From the NCBI RefSeq assembly GCF_003369915.1, contig NC_046674.1:9362001-9426000 (forward strand): a stretch of 64,000 bases of DNA, read 5' to 3'. Within the stretch, counting starts at the first letter, position 1, and each line of letters opens with the position of its first letter. A model generated the notes under the pieces. The model saw nothing but the letters and a program-made list of their open reading frames with translations. It was not told the DNA's origin and searched no databases. Of the stretch, positions 33,841-45,400 are shown in pieces. This stretch comes from Drosophila miranda (lineage: Eukaryota; Arthropoda; Insecta; Diptera; Drosophilidae). Made by a program: the position numbers and the translations under genes.

Positions 33841-35404
33841 ATGGTCAGTGTTTACTACCTGTCAAATACGAAAGCTGCGCTTTTTAGCACTGCCCCAGTT
33901 TCAGCGCTAAAAGATGGACCACCGGAGTAAGATATTGAGGAATTTAACTGAAACATCGTAACTAATTCATGACATGACAAAAGGCCACAGATACGTGTTA
34001 AACATTTCGGATGGATCCCTGCCGATCCAGGGGTATTATCCCGACCCCAGGATATTTAGCAACTGCTCTAGTTATGGTGATCGGGTGCCGGGCTTGAGCT
34101 GGAATGAGTTTTCCATACATCATCTGGGACAACTCGAGTATTTGGAGAATCCAAAACAAGTGATACTGAAAGCCATCTTTGATGTGATTGACGGCGAGGA
34201 GTTCTATCCGGTGGCCTATGAGGTTGGCTCTCCATGAAAAACCTTTGCTATCCTTCCACTGTAAACTTTTACATTTTCAGTGTGGACCTCGCGTCGTAAA
34301 TTTCTTGCGCGTGCCTGCAAGCCGGCGATCGATAAGCTGTTTGCCCAGAAGCTCTGCTTAAGTCTTTCCTCCGGCGCCACTATGCACTGGAAGTGCATAG
34401 CGGCGTGCGTGGAGTGTTGAATCTGAGCAATTTCGGGGCGAATTCCTGTTTCAAGAACATTGTGGTTAGTCTGGCAAATGTGGCCACCTGGATGCATGTC
34501 TGCAGCAGCATCTATCACAACGATGAGACATTTAGCGCGGTGAATGGGATCATTTTCGCGAACAATCACATGAAAAGCGTGGATCCGCTCAAGCTATTTG
34601 GCGATGTCGAATATGGACTCGTGGATCTCAATGGAAACAAGGTATGTGTGAGGTGTAAAGTAAGGCATCAAATCTAGCAACATCTAGACCAGCAAATATG
34701 TGATGGGGCGCTCGCAATCAACGCCCAGCTCTTTAAGCGCATCTCAAAGTACACCAAGCATTCGCGGGACATCAGAAAGTGGTCGGACTATACCAAAGCC
34801 ACAAACGAATTTCATGTGGGTTTGATGGAGATCATTCGCGCGCTCATGGAGCTGCCGAGTGTCGTCCACGACTTTCTATCCCTCCAGACTGATGTGATGC
34901 ACTACAATGGCCAGTTGGCAGTTATTCATTTGACTGGTCTGATGCGCGACGACTCTCCGAGCACACATAACCAGGCGGAGCTCTATTTGGCCTTTACCAG
35001 GAACTTCGTACTCAAGGTTGATAAGGAGGGACTGGTAGGATACCATTTGAGATACTACTTTAAATAGATTAATTCACCATCTGTCATTCCCAGGGCTTAG
35101 GCAAGAAGGCTTACCGCTGGAAAATCTCTAATGACCACCTGAACATCATAAATCCCTCGAGGAACCAGGTACAAGGTGCGTTCAAGGTCTGCCCACTGCC
35201 AAGGAATCGTCTGAATGCGCCAGCCTCCGAGGATTCACTTGATGCCAAGAGCCACAAGCTCATTTTGTTCCTCCAGCTTACCGGACTAACACCTCCCTGG
35301 TGCACAAGGATCGTGGAGTCGGCCGAATGGGACTTTGAACGGGCCAGCAAAATGTTTCTCGAAATGAAGAACAACAGAGAGATTCCCGAATTGGCCTTTG
35401 TCTA
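33841..35404 (+). pseudogene. nxf2: nxf2-like NXF-family gene, truncated and frame-disrupted
   Basis: NXF-family signatures are clear. LRR C-cap VILKAIFDVIDGEEFYPVAYEV ends exon 33991-34221. LRR start RGVLNLSNF, with ANNHMKSVDPLKLF and YGLVDLNGNK, is at 34360-34641. The NTF2-like domain (INAQLFKRISKYTKHSRDIR, LAVIHLTGLMRDD) is at 34720-35039. The TAP-C/UBA-like end (CTRIVESAEWDFERASKMF, NREIPELAFV) stops at 35404. No clean splice joins the cap to the next segment: its frame has TAA twice (about 34297 and 34331). The third and fourth LRRs and NTF2 start are missing between 34641 and 34690, where the frame also changes. The N-terminal RRM-LRR is absent. In flies nxf2 acts with Panoramix and Nxt1 in Piwi transcriptional silencing. 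A functional gene with unusual splicing remains possible. Confidence 0.65.
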
Positions 35405-36931
35405 GGCAGACGGCAAGCAAGCAGCAGTACTTAATGCTTTGCGGAAACCGAATTTAACACCAACTGAGTAACCAAAGAACAAACCAAAGAATATCTACTA
35501 AGAATTTTTGCCTTCAATCTACCTTCATATGTTTTCGAATACTAATACGAATACAATTCTCCAAAGAAATTAAAGCGAACAAAAATGCCATAGATGATCA
35601 TTTCGAATAATGCTTAGATGGCTAAAAAAAACATTTATTATGATATTTAAAGAGTTATTCACTGGCAAAACACGAATCATCTCCTAGTAATTGGAGACTC
35701 CTATACAGAGACTTTCATAGCAAATACACATGTATATAAGTATAGTTGTTTATATCTCCATATCTATATCCATATCCACCTCCTCTCCGCTGTGTTCATT
35801 TTGGGTTAGCATAAATTGTATGCAAAATATTCGAAGCTGCCGCCCGGAGTAGAGGAGTTGTGGAGCAGTGTTCGTTCGAGTTAGAGAATATACAAGAAAA
35901 TGCCATCGCTTACAATATTTAAATATTTTGTAGACTAGAAAATGTTACCCTAAATACATTAAGAATATGTTTCTTGTATATGTATGTATGATGCATACAC
36001 AGAAGACCCTTATACGATAAGTTACGTTACACAAAAATTAGGTGAAGTGAAAGTCCGACTAAGCTCTAAAAATTTGCATATATCATTTAGTGGTACATAT
36101 ATGCATGTATAATGGATATTAGTCAAGCTGGTTTTGGATCATGCAAATTCAAAAATTTTCAAATTCAGATGGTTTCAGTTTTTGGCGATTTTCGATTGAA
36201 TTGAAAGAAGTTTCTGTGTTTTCATCAATGCTTTTTATGTCTTGATATTTAATTCCACAACTTAAATTTTTGTATAACCGAAATAACCGAAAGGAAGGCT
36301 TTTCCCTTGGCCAATGCCAATGCCTATGCCAGTGTGTATGGATGAAAACTCTTTCCTTTCAAACCATGAGCGCCGACCAGGCCTAGCTGGCCCTGGCCCT
36401 TATCAAATAATATCAAATTAGTCTGTTGCGTTTCGCTTTCGTGTCACTCTCTCTGTCTCTGTTGTTTTTGTGCCTTTTGCGAGGGGAGACCGAGGCTGTG
36501 ATTGTGATTTGTATTTAAAAAAAATTACAATATTTAATTTATCAGGAAAAAAGAAAAAGGGGGGATGCAAATAGTTGTAATAATAGTATCTAAAGCCATC
36601 GTGTATCTGTGCATGTGTGTGTGTGCGAAACGCGGCAATTGGTATGGATTTTTTTGGCTTCAAACAAAACATTCAAGAACTATGGCGCGCTCATAGATAA
36701 AAGAGGATTGGGTGTGTGTGCGGTGTGTGTCTTGGGCTGCGTGGTTTGGTTAACCCGATTTGATTTGGCTAAGAGCCTCCCGATAAGGCTTTATTTGCGT
36801 CTTCTGCTTACGGTACTCCAGCCAGGCTCCTGGTGTTGCTGCTGCTGTTGATGTTGCTGCTGCTGTCTGGCGTTGCGTGTTGAGGTGTTCGATGGTGGAG
36901 CGCCGCAAGCAGTGGACGCGGCAGCATCGTC
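35405..36931. other. Intergenic and mbf1 3' untranslated region
   Basis: AT-rich, no coding sequence supported. A CTGCTGTTGATGTTGCTGCTGCTGT-like triplet stretch (about 36836-36866) and TGTGTG runs near 36610 and 36710 occur. The part above about 36300 is probably mbf1 3' untranslated region, which would make it long. Confidence 0.45.
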
Positions 36932-37739
36932 TCACTTTTTACCGGGAGGCGCTATTGGTTGGCCACGCTCCTTGCCGCGCAGCTTGATGCCAAGCACCCG
37001 CTCCATTTTTCCGAGGATCAAGTTGTTAGGAATGCCGCGTCCGGCCTCGTAGTCCGTTATAACCTGCTGCTTCTCACAAATTTTCTGCCAACCAAAAGGA
37101 AAGAAATCAATTTTTAATCAGTGCTTAACCACAACAGAACAAGAAATTGAGAGCCTACAGTGGCCAAGTCCTTCTGGCTGAGACCCTTGTTCTGACGTCC
37201 CTGTTGGATGATCTTGCCCACGTCAAGCGGTATCTTGTCGTGGCGCAATTCCTCAGTCTCGCGGTCCAGCTTGGCAGTGTTTTTGGTGGTCACATGCTGC
37301 TTGTTGGTGCCAGCACCATCTGTGACAGACAAACAAAATCAATAGCCGGTATAGATCGAATGCGTGGGCGAGGGAAAGGGGGAACTAGGCCAAGCAGAAA
37401 ATAGCTCCTCAATGCAGATTACTACGTGTTGTGAAATGCCCCGACATCGCTGCGGCGGGACGACAGTAATGCCACGCAATACATCATCGCCGCAATTGCA
37501 GCAAGAGGTTTCGTTGTTGGTTTTGTTCTTAGGTTAGGCCGAGCGATTGGCATGTCTGTGTGTGTGCAAAGTGGTTTTGGGGGCAACTGGCCTGGTGATC
37601 CCCGGCTATACTCACATTTTTGTTGGGTGTCCACGGCAACGCCTTGGCGGCGAGCCTGATTGACGGCCGATTCGGTCTTTAGGGTCGACGACTTGGGAGC
37701 CTTCTTCCGCAGAACTGTAACAGAATCCCAGTCTGACAT
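36932..37739 (-). CDS. mbf1: Multiprotein bridging factor 1
   Basis: Three exons (37616-37739, 37159-37319, 36932-37084) give 145 residues, as in D. melanogaster. The N-terminal MBF1 region starts [13 protein letters not shown]. The C-terminal helix-turn-helix (about residues 78-132) has [19 protein letters not shown] and [19 protein letters not shown]1 is a coactivator bridging bZIP or nuclear-receptor factors (FTZ-F1, Jun) to TBP. Promoter-linked repeat copy B starts about 205 bp upstream. Intron 1 (37320-37615) is the longest. Confidence 0.95.
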
Positions 37740-38550
37740 CTTTGATTTAGTACGATTTTTTGATTGCCAGGCAGAGCGACGAGAATTGAGAACGGAGACA
37801 AATTATGACTGAATGTCGTTCGACTGAAGTTATATGCTTTGGCAGGACTCACATTGACTGCTTCACTTATGTTTAGTTAAGAAAGTTTACTTTTATTATT
37901 AATTAAAACTATAAATTCCAGAACTATCTCGGATGTGTGCGACTTCGATAAAATATACCGTGCGACCCTCGGAAATATACCGAAAAATACCGTCTTACTT
38001 TAAAAATATACCGTATATATACTGACGAGCTCAAGTTCTCTTATACATATTCCTCGTTTTTTATATTCCGTCGAATATTACAAGCTATATAGAACATTTA
38101 GCCATGCCTACATAGTTTTAACCGATTAATTAATCAATTTTCTACTTGACTGGCTTATTTTAAATACTTGACTTTGATTTTTTTTGCCTCAATATTGGTG
38201 GTATATTGGTGTGATATTTAGAGCTGGAGAAACATCGATGTCATCGAAGGAAGGCTGTTACGCGCGCATCTCGGGAAAAACGCAGCCCTCCTCTCACTCA
38301 ACCGACCGAGGGGCGCTGCTGTATGACGCGCGGCGCGTAAACCGAACTAAACGCGAACATGCAGGAAAGATAGCTGCTAGACTAATATTCGAGGAAAATT
38401 ACTAAAAGAACTAAGCATGCAATCAAAATACAAGTACTAATACATTTACTAAATACGGGAAAGGCAAGTGAGTATTAGTAATTTAATTGGAGAAAGGGAA
38501 CTAGTGGTGGATATAATATGGTAGAGGGAATAAAATCCGAGCGTTAATCC
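37740..38550. promoter_or_regulatory. mbf1 upstream region with repeat copy B
   Basis: Copy B of the promoter-linked repeat occupies about 37946-38190. A DRE-like AACATCGATG follows at 38231-38240. From about 38250 to 38550 the sequence is unremarkable and leads to the LINE target site. A 73-codon frame (38184-38405) has no family features and is not called. Confidence 0.5.
37946..38190 (+). repeat. Promoter-linked dispersed repeat, copy B (upstream of mbf1)
   Basis: Shares with copy A the ordered words GATAAAATATACCG, AAAATATACCGTA, ATATACTGACGA, CATATTCC, CAAGCTATATAGAACATTT (A: TAGCTATATAGAATATTT), TTAGCCAT and TTGACTGG, TTATTTTAA. Length and order match over about 230 bp with substitutions. 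It also has GCGACCCTCGG near the start, comparable to GCTGACCCTC in copy C. Confidence 0.7.
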
Positions 38551-38564
38551 CTAAAAGGTTCATA
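38551..38564. repeat. Target-site duplication, left copy
   Basis: CTAAAAGGTTCATA, identical to 42435-42448 on the other side of the LINE. Length of 14 bp is usual for LINE target-primed insertion. Confidence 0.7.
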
Positions 38565-38718
38565 CAGGGATAGGTTAGGTTAGGTTCAGGCGGTAGCCTG
38601 GGGGAGTGATGAAACCCTCCCAAGCTCACTTGGACCTGTAGAAGGTCCGTTGTGGTGCCGCATGGGCGTGTGCCCCTTCCCAGTGCCTAAAAACCGTGGA
38701 GAAACAGGCTGTTGCAAA

Positions 38719-40077
38719 TTAAGGGCAGTCCCATCCGGAGGCTTGGATGAATCTGGACAAGGTCCCCGGTTTGATTTCGGACAGGTCCGAAATGTCTGTG
38801 AGGAAAGCGGCCCCGAGAATACGAAGACGACGATTTCCAAGGGCCGGGCAGTGACAGGAGAAGTGGGGGACCGATTCCTCCTCTTCCTCGTCGCGACAAC
38901 TCCTGCAGAAGTCGTTATGAGGGATTGACAGTCTAGAGGCATGAGTGCCAATCTGCCAGTGTCCCGTAATGGCTCGAGTAACTGCAGAGCACTGAGCTCT
39001 GCTGAGCCTATACAGCTCGGCTGAGCGCTTCTTCGATCGATATGGCCATATCAATCTTGAGATTTTACAGGAAACGGTTTGCTGCCATCTCCTATTGGCA
39101 TTTTGCTCGAACAATTCGTGCGTGAGGAGCCTGCACGTAGCCAGAGGCATCGCTACCTGCTCCCTCTCCATAAGGAGAGGAATTGTAGTACCCTGCCTTG
39201 CTAGCTCGTCGGCGGCGTCGTTCCCCTCGATGTCCCTGTGGCCTGGGACCCATATAAGGAAGAGGTCTAACTGATCTGCGATTTCGTGCAGAGATCTGCG
39301 GCAGTCATTTACAGTCGCTGAGTTCGACGATATTGAGCCTAGAGCTTTAATAGCTGCTTGGCTGTCCGAGAAAACGCACACTAAGTGCGTGTCTAGAAGT
39401 AGTTTGGAGACGATGGAAATGGCCTCCTTGATGGCTACAACCTCCGCTTGGAACACACTGCAGTGGTCCGGGAGCCTGAAGCAATGACTGATGTTCAGCT
39501 CGCTGCAGTAGACTCCGCCTCCCACGCGGCCGTCTAACTTTGAGCCATCAGTGCAGAAGTGAACCGCATTTGCGGGTCCTGGTTCGCCCATCTCCCAGTC
39601 CTCCCTAAGTGGGATTGATACCTGGAAAGGCGTCGAGAGGTGATCACTAGGGACACAATAATCTGTCCTCTCTGGTAATTGCGGGTGTCTCGTCAGGATT
39701 CCCGAGTGCCCAACCGCGGACGCTTTCCACAGTCTGGCTTCTCTCATTCTGAGTGCGGAAAGTGTTGCCACTTTCTTTCCCATGAGATCTATGGGGAGGA
39801 GGTCCAGCACAGTATCCAGGGCTTCCCCTGGAGTAGTGCGTAGCCCGCCAGTTATGCATAGCTCTGCCATGCGTTGAACTCTGCTGAGTTTATTGAGGCA
39901 TGTCCTTTTGTCTAAGGCTGGCCACCATACTACCGCTCCATAGAGCATGATCGGTCGTATGATGGTGGTGTAAAGCCACCGAACTATATAGGGGGTCATT
40001 CCCCATCTTAGTCCGATGGCTTTCCTGCAAGTATAGAGGGCTACTGTGGCCTTCTTTACTCTATCCTCTATGCTCAA
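38719..40077 (-). pseudogene. LINE RT C-terminus, RNase H and zinc-knuckle fragment
   Basis: A 452-codon open stretch. It begins in the thumb/connection region (IEDRVKKATVALYTCRKAIG, YGAVVWWPAL). RNase H follows with all acidic positions visible: CTDGSK, AEVVAIKEAIS, FSDSQAA, and GNDAADELA. The end has a Cys-His pattern FCRSCRDE, HFSCHCPAL. It is part of the same polyprotein as the RT fragment; a frameshift near 40137 separates them. Confidence 0.85.
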
Positions 40078-40136
40078 TTTCCAATTGAGCTTTCTATCGA
40101 GGATTAGACCAAGATACTTGGCGTTGTTGCTGAAGA

Positions 40137-40950
40137 TTAGCGCTTCCCCACATAGTCTTGGGGGATCAGTGCCGGAACTTTGTACTTCCTAGTGAAGAGC
40201 ACCAGTTCCGTTTTAGACGGGTTGACGCCTAGACCGCATTTGTCTGCCCATTTTGACATCTTCATGAGAGTGCTTGTCAGGCACTCACACAGCGTCTGCG
40301 GGAATTTACCCGAGAATGCTATAGCAACATCGTCCGCATACGCCACCACGCGGCAGCCACCCCCCTCTATCTCCCGCAGCAGTTCGTTCACTGCCACGTT
40401 CCATAGGAGGGGCGAGAGGACTCCGCCCTGCGGGGTGCCTCTACTGACAAATCTGGTGGACGTTGACGTCCCCAGTGATGCCTCAACCGTCCTGCATTGT
40501 AGCATCTGATCGATCAGGCTCACCGTCCGGGAGTCAACCCCCAGGTCCGTCAGTGCACCCGTGATGGCGGTCGGGAGGATGATATTAAAGGCGCCTTCTA
40601 TGTCGAGGAAGGCTACCAGGGTGTACTCCTTACAGTTGAGGGACGCTTCTATGATCGATGTGATTGTGTGTAGGGCCGTTTCGGTGGATCTTCCTTTCCG
40701 ATAGGCATGCTGGGAGTCTGAGAATAGACTAGGCGGAATATTTACCGTGAGATGCATCCCCAAAAGCCGTTCCATCGTCTTCAGAAGGAAGGACGATAGA
40801 CTTATGGGTCTGAAATCTTTGGGGCAGTGTGCGAGGGCTTGCCTGCCTTGGGGATGAAGACGACTTTGGTATGAAGTCAGGTTTCCGGGATATATCCATG
40901 GGAGAAGATTCCCTCGTATATCCTTTTAAGCCAATTAGTGGCTTTTTGTC
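40137..40950 (-). pseudogene. LINE reverse transcriptase fragment
   Basis: The open part is 40137-40775. Motifs in order: AYRKGRSTETAL, AFLDIEGAFN, RGTPQGGVLSPLLWN, VVAYADDVAIAF and GLGVNPSKTELVLF. Upstream the frame continues as VVFIPKAGKPSHTAPKDFRP to about 40885, where a TGA interrupts it. The catalytic YADD is intact but the polyprotein is broken. Confidence 0.85.
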
Positions 40951-41375
40951 CAGCGTGAATCAGTTGGGCAGGGATGATGCCATCTGGTCCCGCAGACTTG
41001 TATGGTTTGAAGCTTTTGATTGCTCAGGAAATGTTCTCCTGGCTAAGCAGGTTCATGATATCACTTGAGGCAACGGAAGGAGCCGCGATGTAGTGTGGTC
41101 TTTTTTCAACGCAGCCGGGAAAATGGGTGTTAAGGAGAAGATTTAGCGACTCATTGCTGGACGTTGTCCATGAGTGGTCGGCATTCTTCAGGTAGCCCAG
41201 AGTGGGTGTAGTCTTCGAGAGAACTTTGCGAAAGCGCGAGGCTTCTGAGTTATTCTCAATATCGCTACAGAACTTACGCCATGAGGCGCGTTTGGCTTTC
41301 CTCAGTTCTTTATTGTAAATTGAGAGACTGGCCTTGTAATCGGCCCAGTTCTGCTCAACGTTTTCAGCCCTAGCT

Positions 41376-42115
41376 TTATTTGAAGAGTCTCCGGGAGGCT
41401 TTCCGGAGTTCCCTCAGTTTCGGATTCCACCATTTAGGTTTCTTCCGGCCTCTGCTCTTGCTAGAGGGGCAGGATTTATCGAGCGCCTCATTGCAGGCGT
41501 CGGTAAATAGTTTAACAAGATGAGTCGTGGCTTCCCTGGAGATCTCCTCCTCAGGTGGAGTCTCAGGGAGAACACGACAGAGGTGGTCTGAGTACCGAGC
41601 CCAGTTTGTCCGCCTAAGGTTCCGAAATTGAGCTGGTCTCGGTAGTGAAAAAGAGAATACGGTTTCCACGTACCTGTGGTCCGAGAAGGAGTGCTCTTCC
41701 AGGACCCTCCAGGATACGATGTTCCCGTGTAACTCATGAGAGGCAAGTGTGAGGTCCAGGACCTCCTTGCGGTTTTTAATAATGAAGGTGGGATCACTCC
41801 CCCTATTTTAAAGGACCATCTGAGTGGTCAGTAAATAGTTGAAAAGGTACTCACCCCTTTCGTTGGTGTCAGTGCTTCCCCACTGGCAGTGGTGTGCATT
41901 GGCGTCGCACCCTACGATTAGGCCGGTGTCCTTGGCCTCGCAGTCTGTGATTAGCGCCCTGAGCGCCTGTGGAGGGGGGTCTGGTTGGTCGTGACCCATG
42001 TACGTGGAGCAGATTCTCAGTGAGCACCCCTGGCCTTCGAGGCTCACTGCTGTTTGGTCTTCATTGCTGAAATTTGGGAGCAAAAATAAGTGCAAATCTC
42101 TTTTTGCAAGGATGC
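41376..42115 (-). pseudogene. LINE apurinic-type endonuclease fragment
   Basis: Minus-strand reading gives LAKRDLHLFLLPNFSNEDQT, YMGHDQPDPPPQALRALI, GCDANAHHCQWGSTD, then a TAA (about 41808), then DPTFIIKNRKEVLDLT and SFSDHRYVE. The Asp-Ala-Asn and Ser-Asp-His motifs are the usual endonuclease signatures. It continues into a linker (KKPKWWNPKLRELRKASRR). Confidence 0.75.
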
Positions 42116-42434
42116 AGGTGCGGTATATAAAATAAGTATATAGGTTATTTGAAAAACATGGATGAAACATCGAGACACGGGAAGCAGCAGCAGCGGCGAC
42201 ACTTTCTGACATGGCTTTCTTGCCTTTTTTCGGGTCAAACACCGTTTGTATGACAATTATATAGTTCCTGTAGTAGTACTTTAAAATGATAGCCTTTGAA
42301 AGACTTTAAAATTAGTTACTATCGATACCGATGAAGAAACGAACTTATCCCCCCACTATTCAAACAGGTGAACAACTTGAGTTAAACCTGTTTGTAAATT
42401 GTTCTTATCTAAAAGATTTCCTTTCGCTAAAACT

Positions 42435-42448
42435 CTAAAAGGTTCATA
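42435..42448. repeat. Target-site duplication, right copy
   Basis: CTAAAAGGTTCATA, the exact partner of 38551-38564. Confidence 0.7.
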
Positions 42449-45400
42449 ATTTTTGTGGAGATTATTTAAATAACCACTGGTAAAAAATTTTTGTAAAATA
42501 AGTTTAAACAAAAATATGTTAACTTTGTACATGGTAACTACACACTTGATACATATAAACTACATATTTATGTAAAACAAGTGTGTACTCTACGTGATTG
42601 TTCAACCAGTTTCAGCTATGATTATGGACAATTTTGAACGAGCGAATGCAGATAAAACGCTTATCCCTTTGTTTGAATAATTGGATTTATTTGAAGGGGA
42701 ATACATTGTTTTTATGTTACTGCTATTTTTTTTCTTATAACGATTCTAAATTAATGTGACCTCCTGTGTCTTAAAAGTGTTACCATTATTCTCTCCCTTT
42801 GGATCTACTGTTATCGGCGCCCTTACTAAAATTTAAATAACATAAGCTTTTTTCTCCACAACAAGATATGAGAAGAACTGCCCATACAATTTGTGGGAAA
42901 GCTATGAAACATAGGAAGAACTTTTCCGGGAAACAGAGTAGTGATGAATGGGACTTTGAGCGTGTCGGGTAATTGTTTCCCCCGACGATATCGCATCTGA
43001 TGCCATGTGACGCCTTGGAGGACGTCATAAGAAGATTGAGAACTTGATTTATAATGGATCGAACACTCTTGAGTGGCCGTGAATTCAAAGAATTGACGAA
43101 ACTCAAGTACTTCTCGCGGAGCGGGATTTCACTGTGGTCAGTTTTTCTCCTATCACGGCGACTTGTCACACAAGATAACCCACCCTATCTAGGATGCAGC
43201 TTTTGCGTAAGTACTTATCGACTTGAGATCTATACTACGTGGAGGAGGTATATGTTACTATATTTTGAGAAGGCTGATTAGTAGAATCAGTTGCCGATTA
43301 AACTTGAACGTCTGTCAAGTCTCGTTTCATTGTTCGTCTTATCAGCGTGTTCCACTTACTTACAAATGAAAATGTAAATTTGTATGTTATGTTAACTGTA
43401 CGTCTACATGCATTCCGAAAAAACATCAAAGATCATTTGCATCATCTCTGCCTTGCACTTTCTTCTCACCTGTCGCCTTGTCTGACTTCCCACGCTCGCA
43501 CCCTCTTTTATCTGCCGTTATCGCTCTCAAATGTTGCCAGGGTATATTCAATAATAAGTTGGGCTCTCGCCCTGCCCTTGTTAGTTTGCCACTATCATTC
43601 CGAAATGGGTTAAAAAATTCTACTGTTAATCCAGTGCATTTCAACAGGTGTTTGTGTACATCCTCATATACATATGTACATAGTTAGTTCGTTAGAAGTG
43701 AGTGCCAAAATAAGCATCCATACCTTAAATTGAATATACCTTGGTTCTTACACTATACAGTCGCTGCGAGTCAGAGCCGATAACATGTCGATTTCGTCGC
43801 GGGTTTTATTTCCATTTTGAACGGGTTCGCGTGCGGTTCAGCGTTCGGGATTATTTATACGTAAATTTGTGGGAAATACTGCAACCGAATCGGTTAACTT
43901 AACAAATTCTAAAGTGCACTTCGAATAGGTGTGTGCTATGTCTTTATATATACTGTTGATTTTGTGTTTTTTTGTGTGTCTACGAAGAAATTGAGTTAAA
44001 TTCAAATAAAATTCAAATTTACGAAGCATTAACTATTTGCCATTTGAATAAAATACCCATAAACATCCGCAACAATCCATTTATTTCGCGATCAAATTGT
44101 TGGGATAGTTTCCGGCAATTGCATAAATACTCGGCTCGTATATAAGTATCATCTTATTGAACCATTAGAAAACTATTACCGCTCTCTATAGACAGATGTT
44201 CTCTTGCCTGTCAGCTGCACCTGCAGAATAGATATGTACATACATAGTTAGCCATAGACATAGCCATAGACGCCAAGCAAGCCAATTTTGTGTTTATTTT
44301 CGAGCGATCCGAACGTATAATACTGTATACACTCGTATATTTTGTTGTCAGCGGTAGAAAATGACTTGGGAAACCTGTTCGGTTCGGTTGGGTTCGTTCG
44401 GCAATCATCTATAATTCTTATATAAGCGGAGAGGAGACATGCTACGACCGACATGCCTCCCTTCCCCTCTCCACCCACCGATATAGACAGCATTTTGCCG
44501 TGTTTTTGTGATGAGCTCAACAAAATGCTTACCTTAATATCATCATGATATCGTTCTCTTCTTCTCTGAGCCCTCCAGGGCAGGGCCCCTCCCCTCCCAG
44601 GCTCCAGTCTGTCTATTCTGTCCAGGTGTTCTGTCTTCATTTTGCATATGAATGAAAAACGCTGGAAACTTGAGTGGTGGCAACATTAATCAGTTTTTGG
44701 TAACAAATTTGTTGTCTTGTCTTATGTTTCTTTTTTTCTCTTCGGGTTTCCATTTGCACGCAGCGTGGGATTTCAAATTTTTTGTTTTGCCTGGAGCTGT
44801 AGGAAAGTTAAGAACAGAACTCCGAGCCAGAGAAGTAGGAGGTTCAACGATCTAATCAATTCAGATCTCTGTTTTCTGTTAGAAATGTCTGTTTATTCGC
44901 GTTTTGTTGAGTTCGCAATCAAATTAGCAGCTGGCAGTTGCTTGGAATGGATCCCAATCCCCAACCCGCAACCCACACCTTATTCGGACGGGCTCTGACT
45001 CAAAACGGGGCTAGTGCTGCGTTTTGCACGCGCTTAAAAAACGCACGCCTCCATGCAAACAATCAAAATAATTAGCTGGACAGCGGACAAAATTAATCTA
45101 GGCTCATGAAATGAAATGAAATGAAAAGAAGCACAAAGATAAGCAAATTACATATACAAATAGTTGACACAATTGTCCTCGTACTCGTACTCCCCCTTAC
45201 ATCTTGGAGGAGCTCCTCCCTTTGGAGGATTCCCAGATTTACGATTGGGCCACGCGACGTCCCATCCTCTGGGGGCAAGCCTCGAGCCGGGAGCCTCGAG
45301 CATCGGCACGCTAGCCACATTAAATATTTAATTTATTTGTGTGCCCTTGCAGAGGAGGGTCTCACGATTGTGATCAGAATTTTGCGACATGCAGTGAAAG

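Larger units (their letters stand above)
38565..42434 (-). mobile_element. LOA/Bilbo-like non-LTR retrotransposon, inactive, 5' incomplete
   Basis: On the minus strand the order is endonuclease, reverse transcriptase, RNase H, as in the LOA clade (Bilbo of D. subobscura, TRIM of D. miranda). The endonuclease piece has GLIVGCDANAHHCQWGS (about 41990-41880) and VEEHSFSDH-like RVLEEHSFSDHRYVE (about 41710). The RT has TPQGGVLSPLLWNV and YADD. RNase H has HFCTDGSK, FSDSQAAIKAL and WVPGHRDIEGNDAADELA. Stops (about 41808, about 40895) and a frameshift (about 40137) inactivate it. The 3' end carries CCTAACCTAACC. A 14-bp target-site duplication flanks 38565-42434. The outer 5' portion (about 42116-42434) shows no LINE features. 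Confidence 0.85.

Noticed and set aside
38184-38405. 73-codon plus-strand frame between mbf1 and the LINE
   Set aside because: Overlaps the promoter repeat, no domain or signal, and unrelated to any neighbour.
38565-38590. TTAGG-like telomeric repeat (AGGTTAGGTTAGG)
   Set aside because: Only two to three units, located at the 3' end of the LINE; Drosophila lacks TTAGG telomeres, and such runs are common in LINE tails.
42786-43169. 127-codon minus-strand frame right of the LINE
   Set aside because: Protein-like in places, but two frames look equally plausible and no domain is visible; left as a possible element relic.
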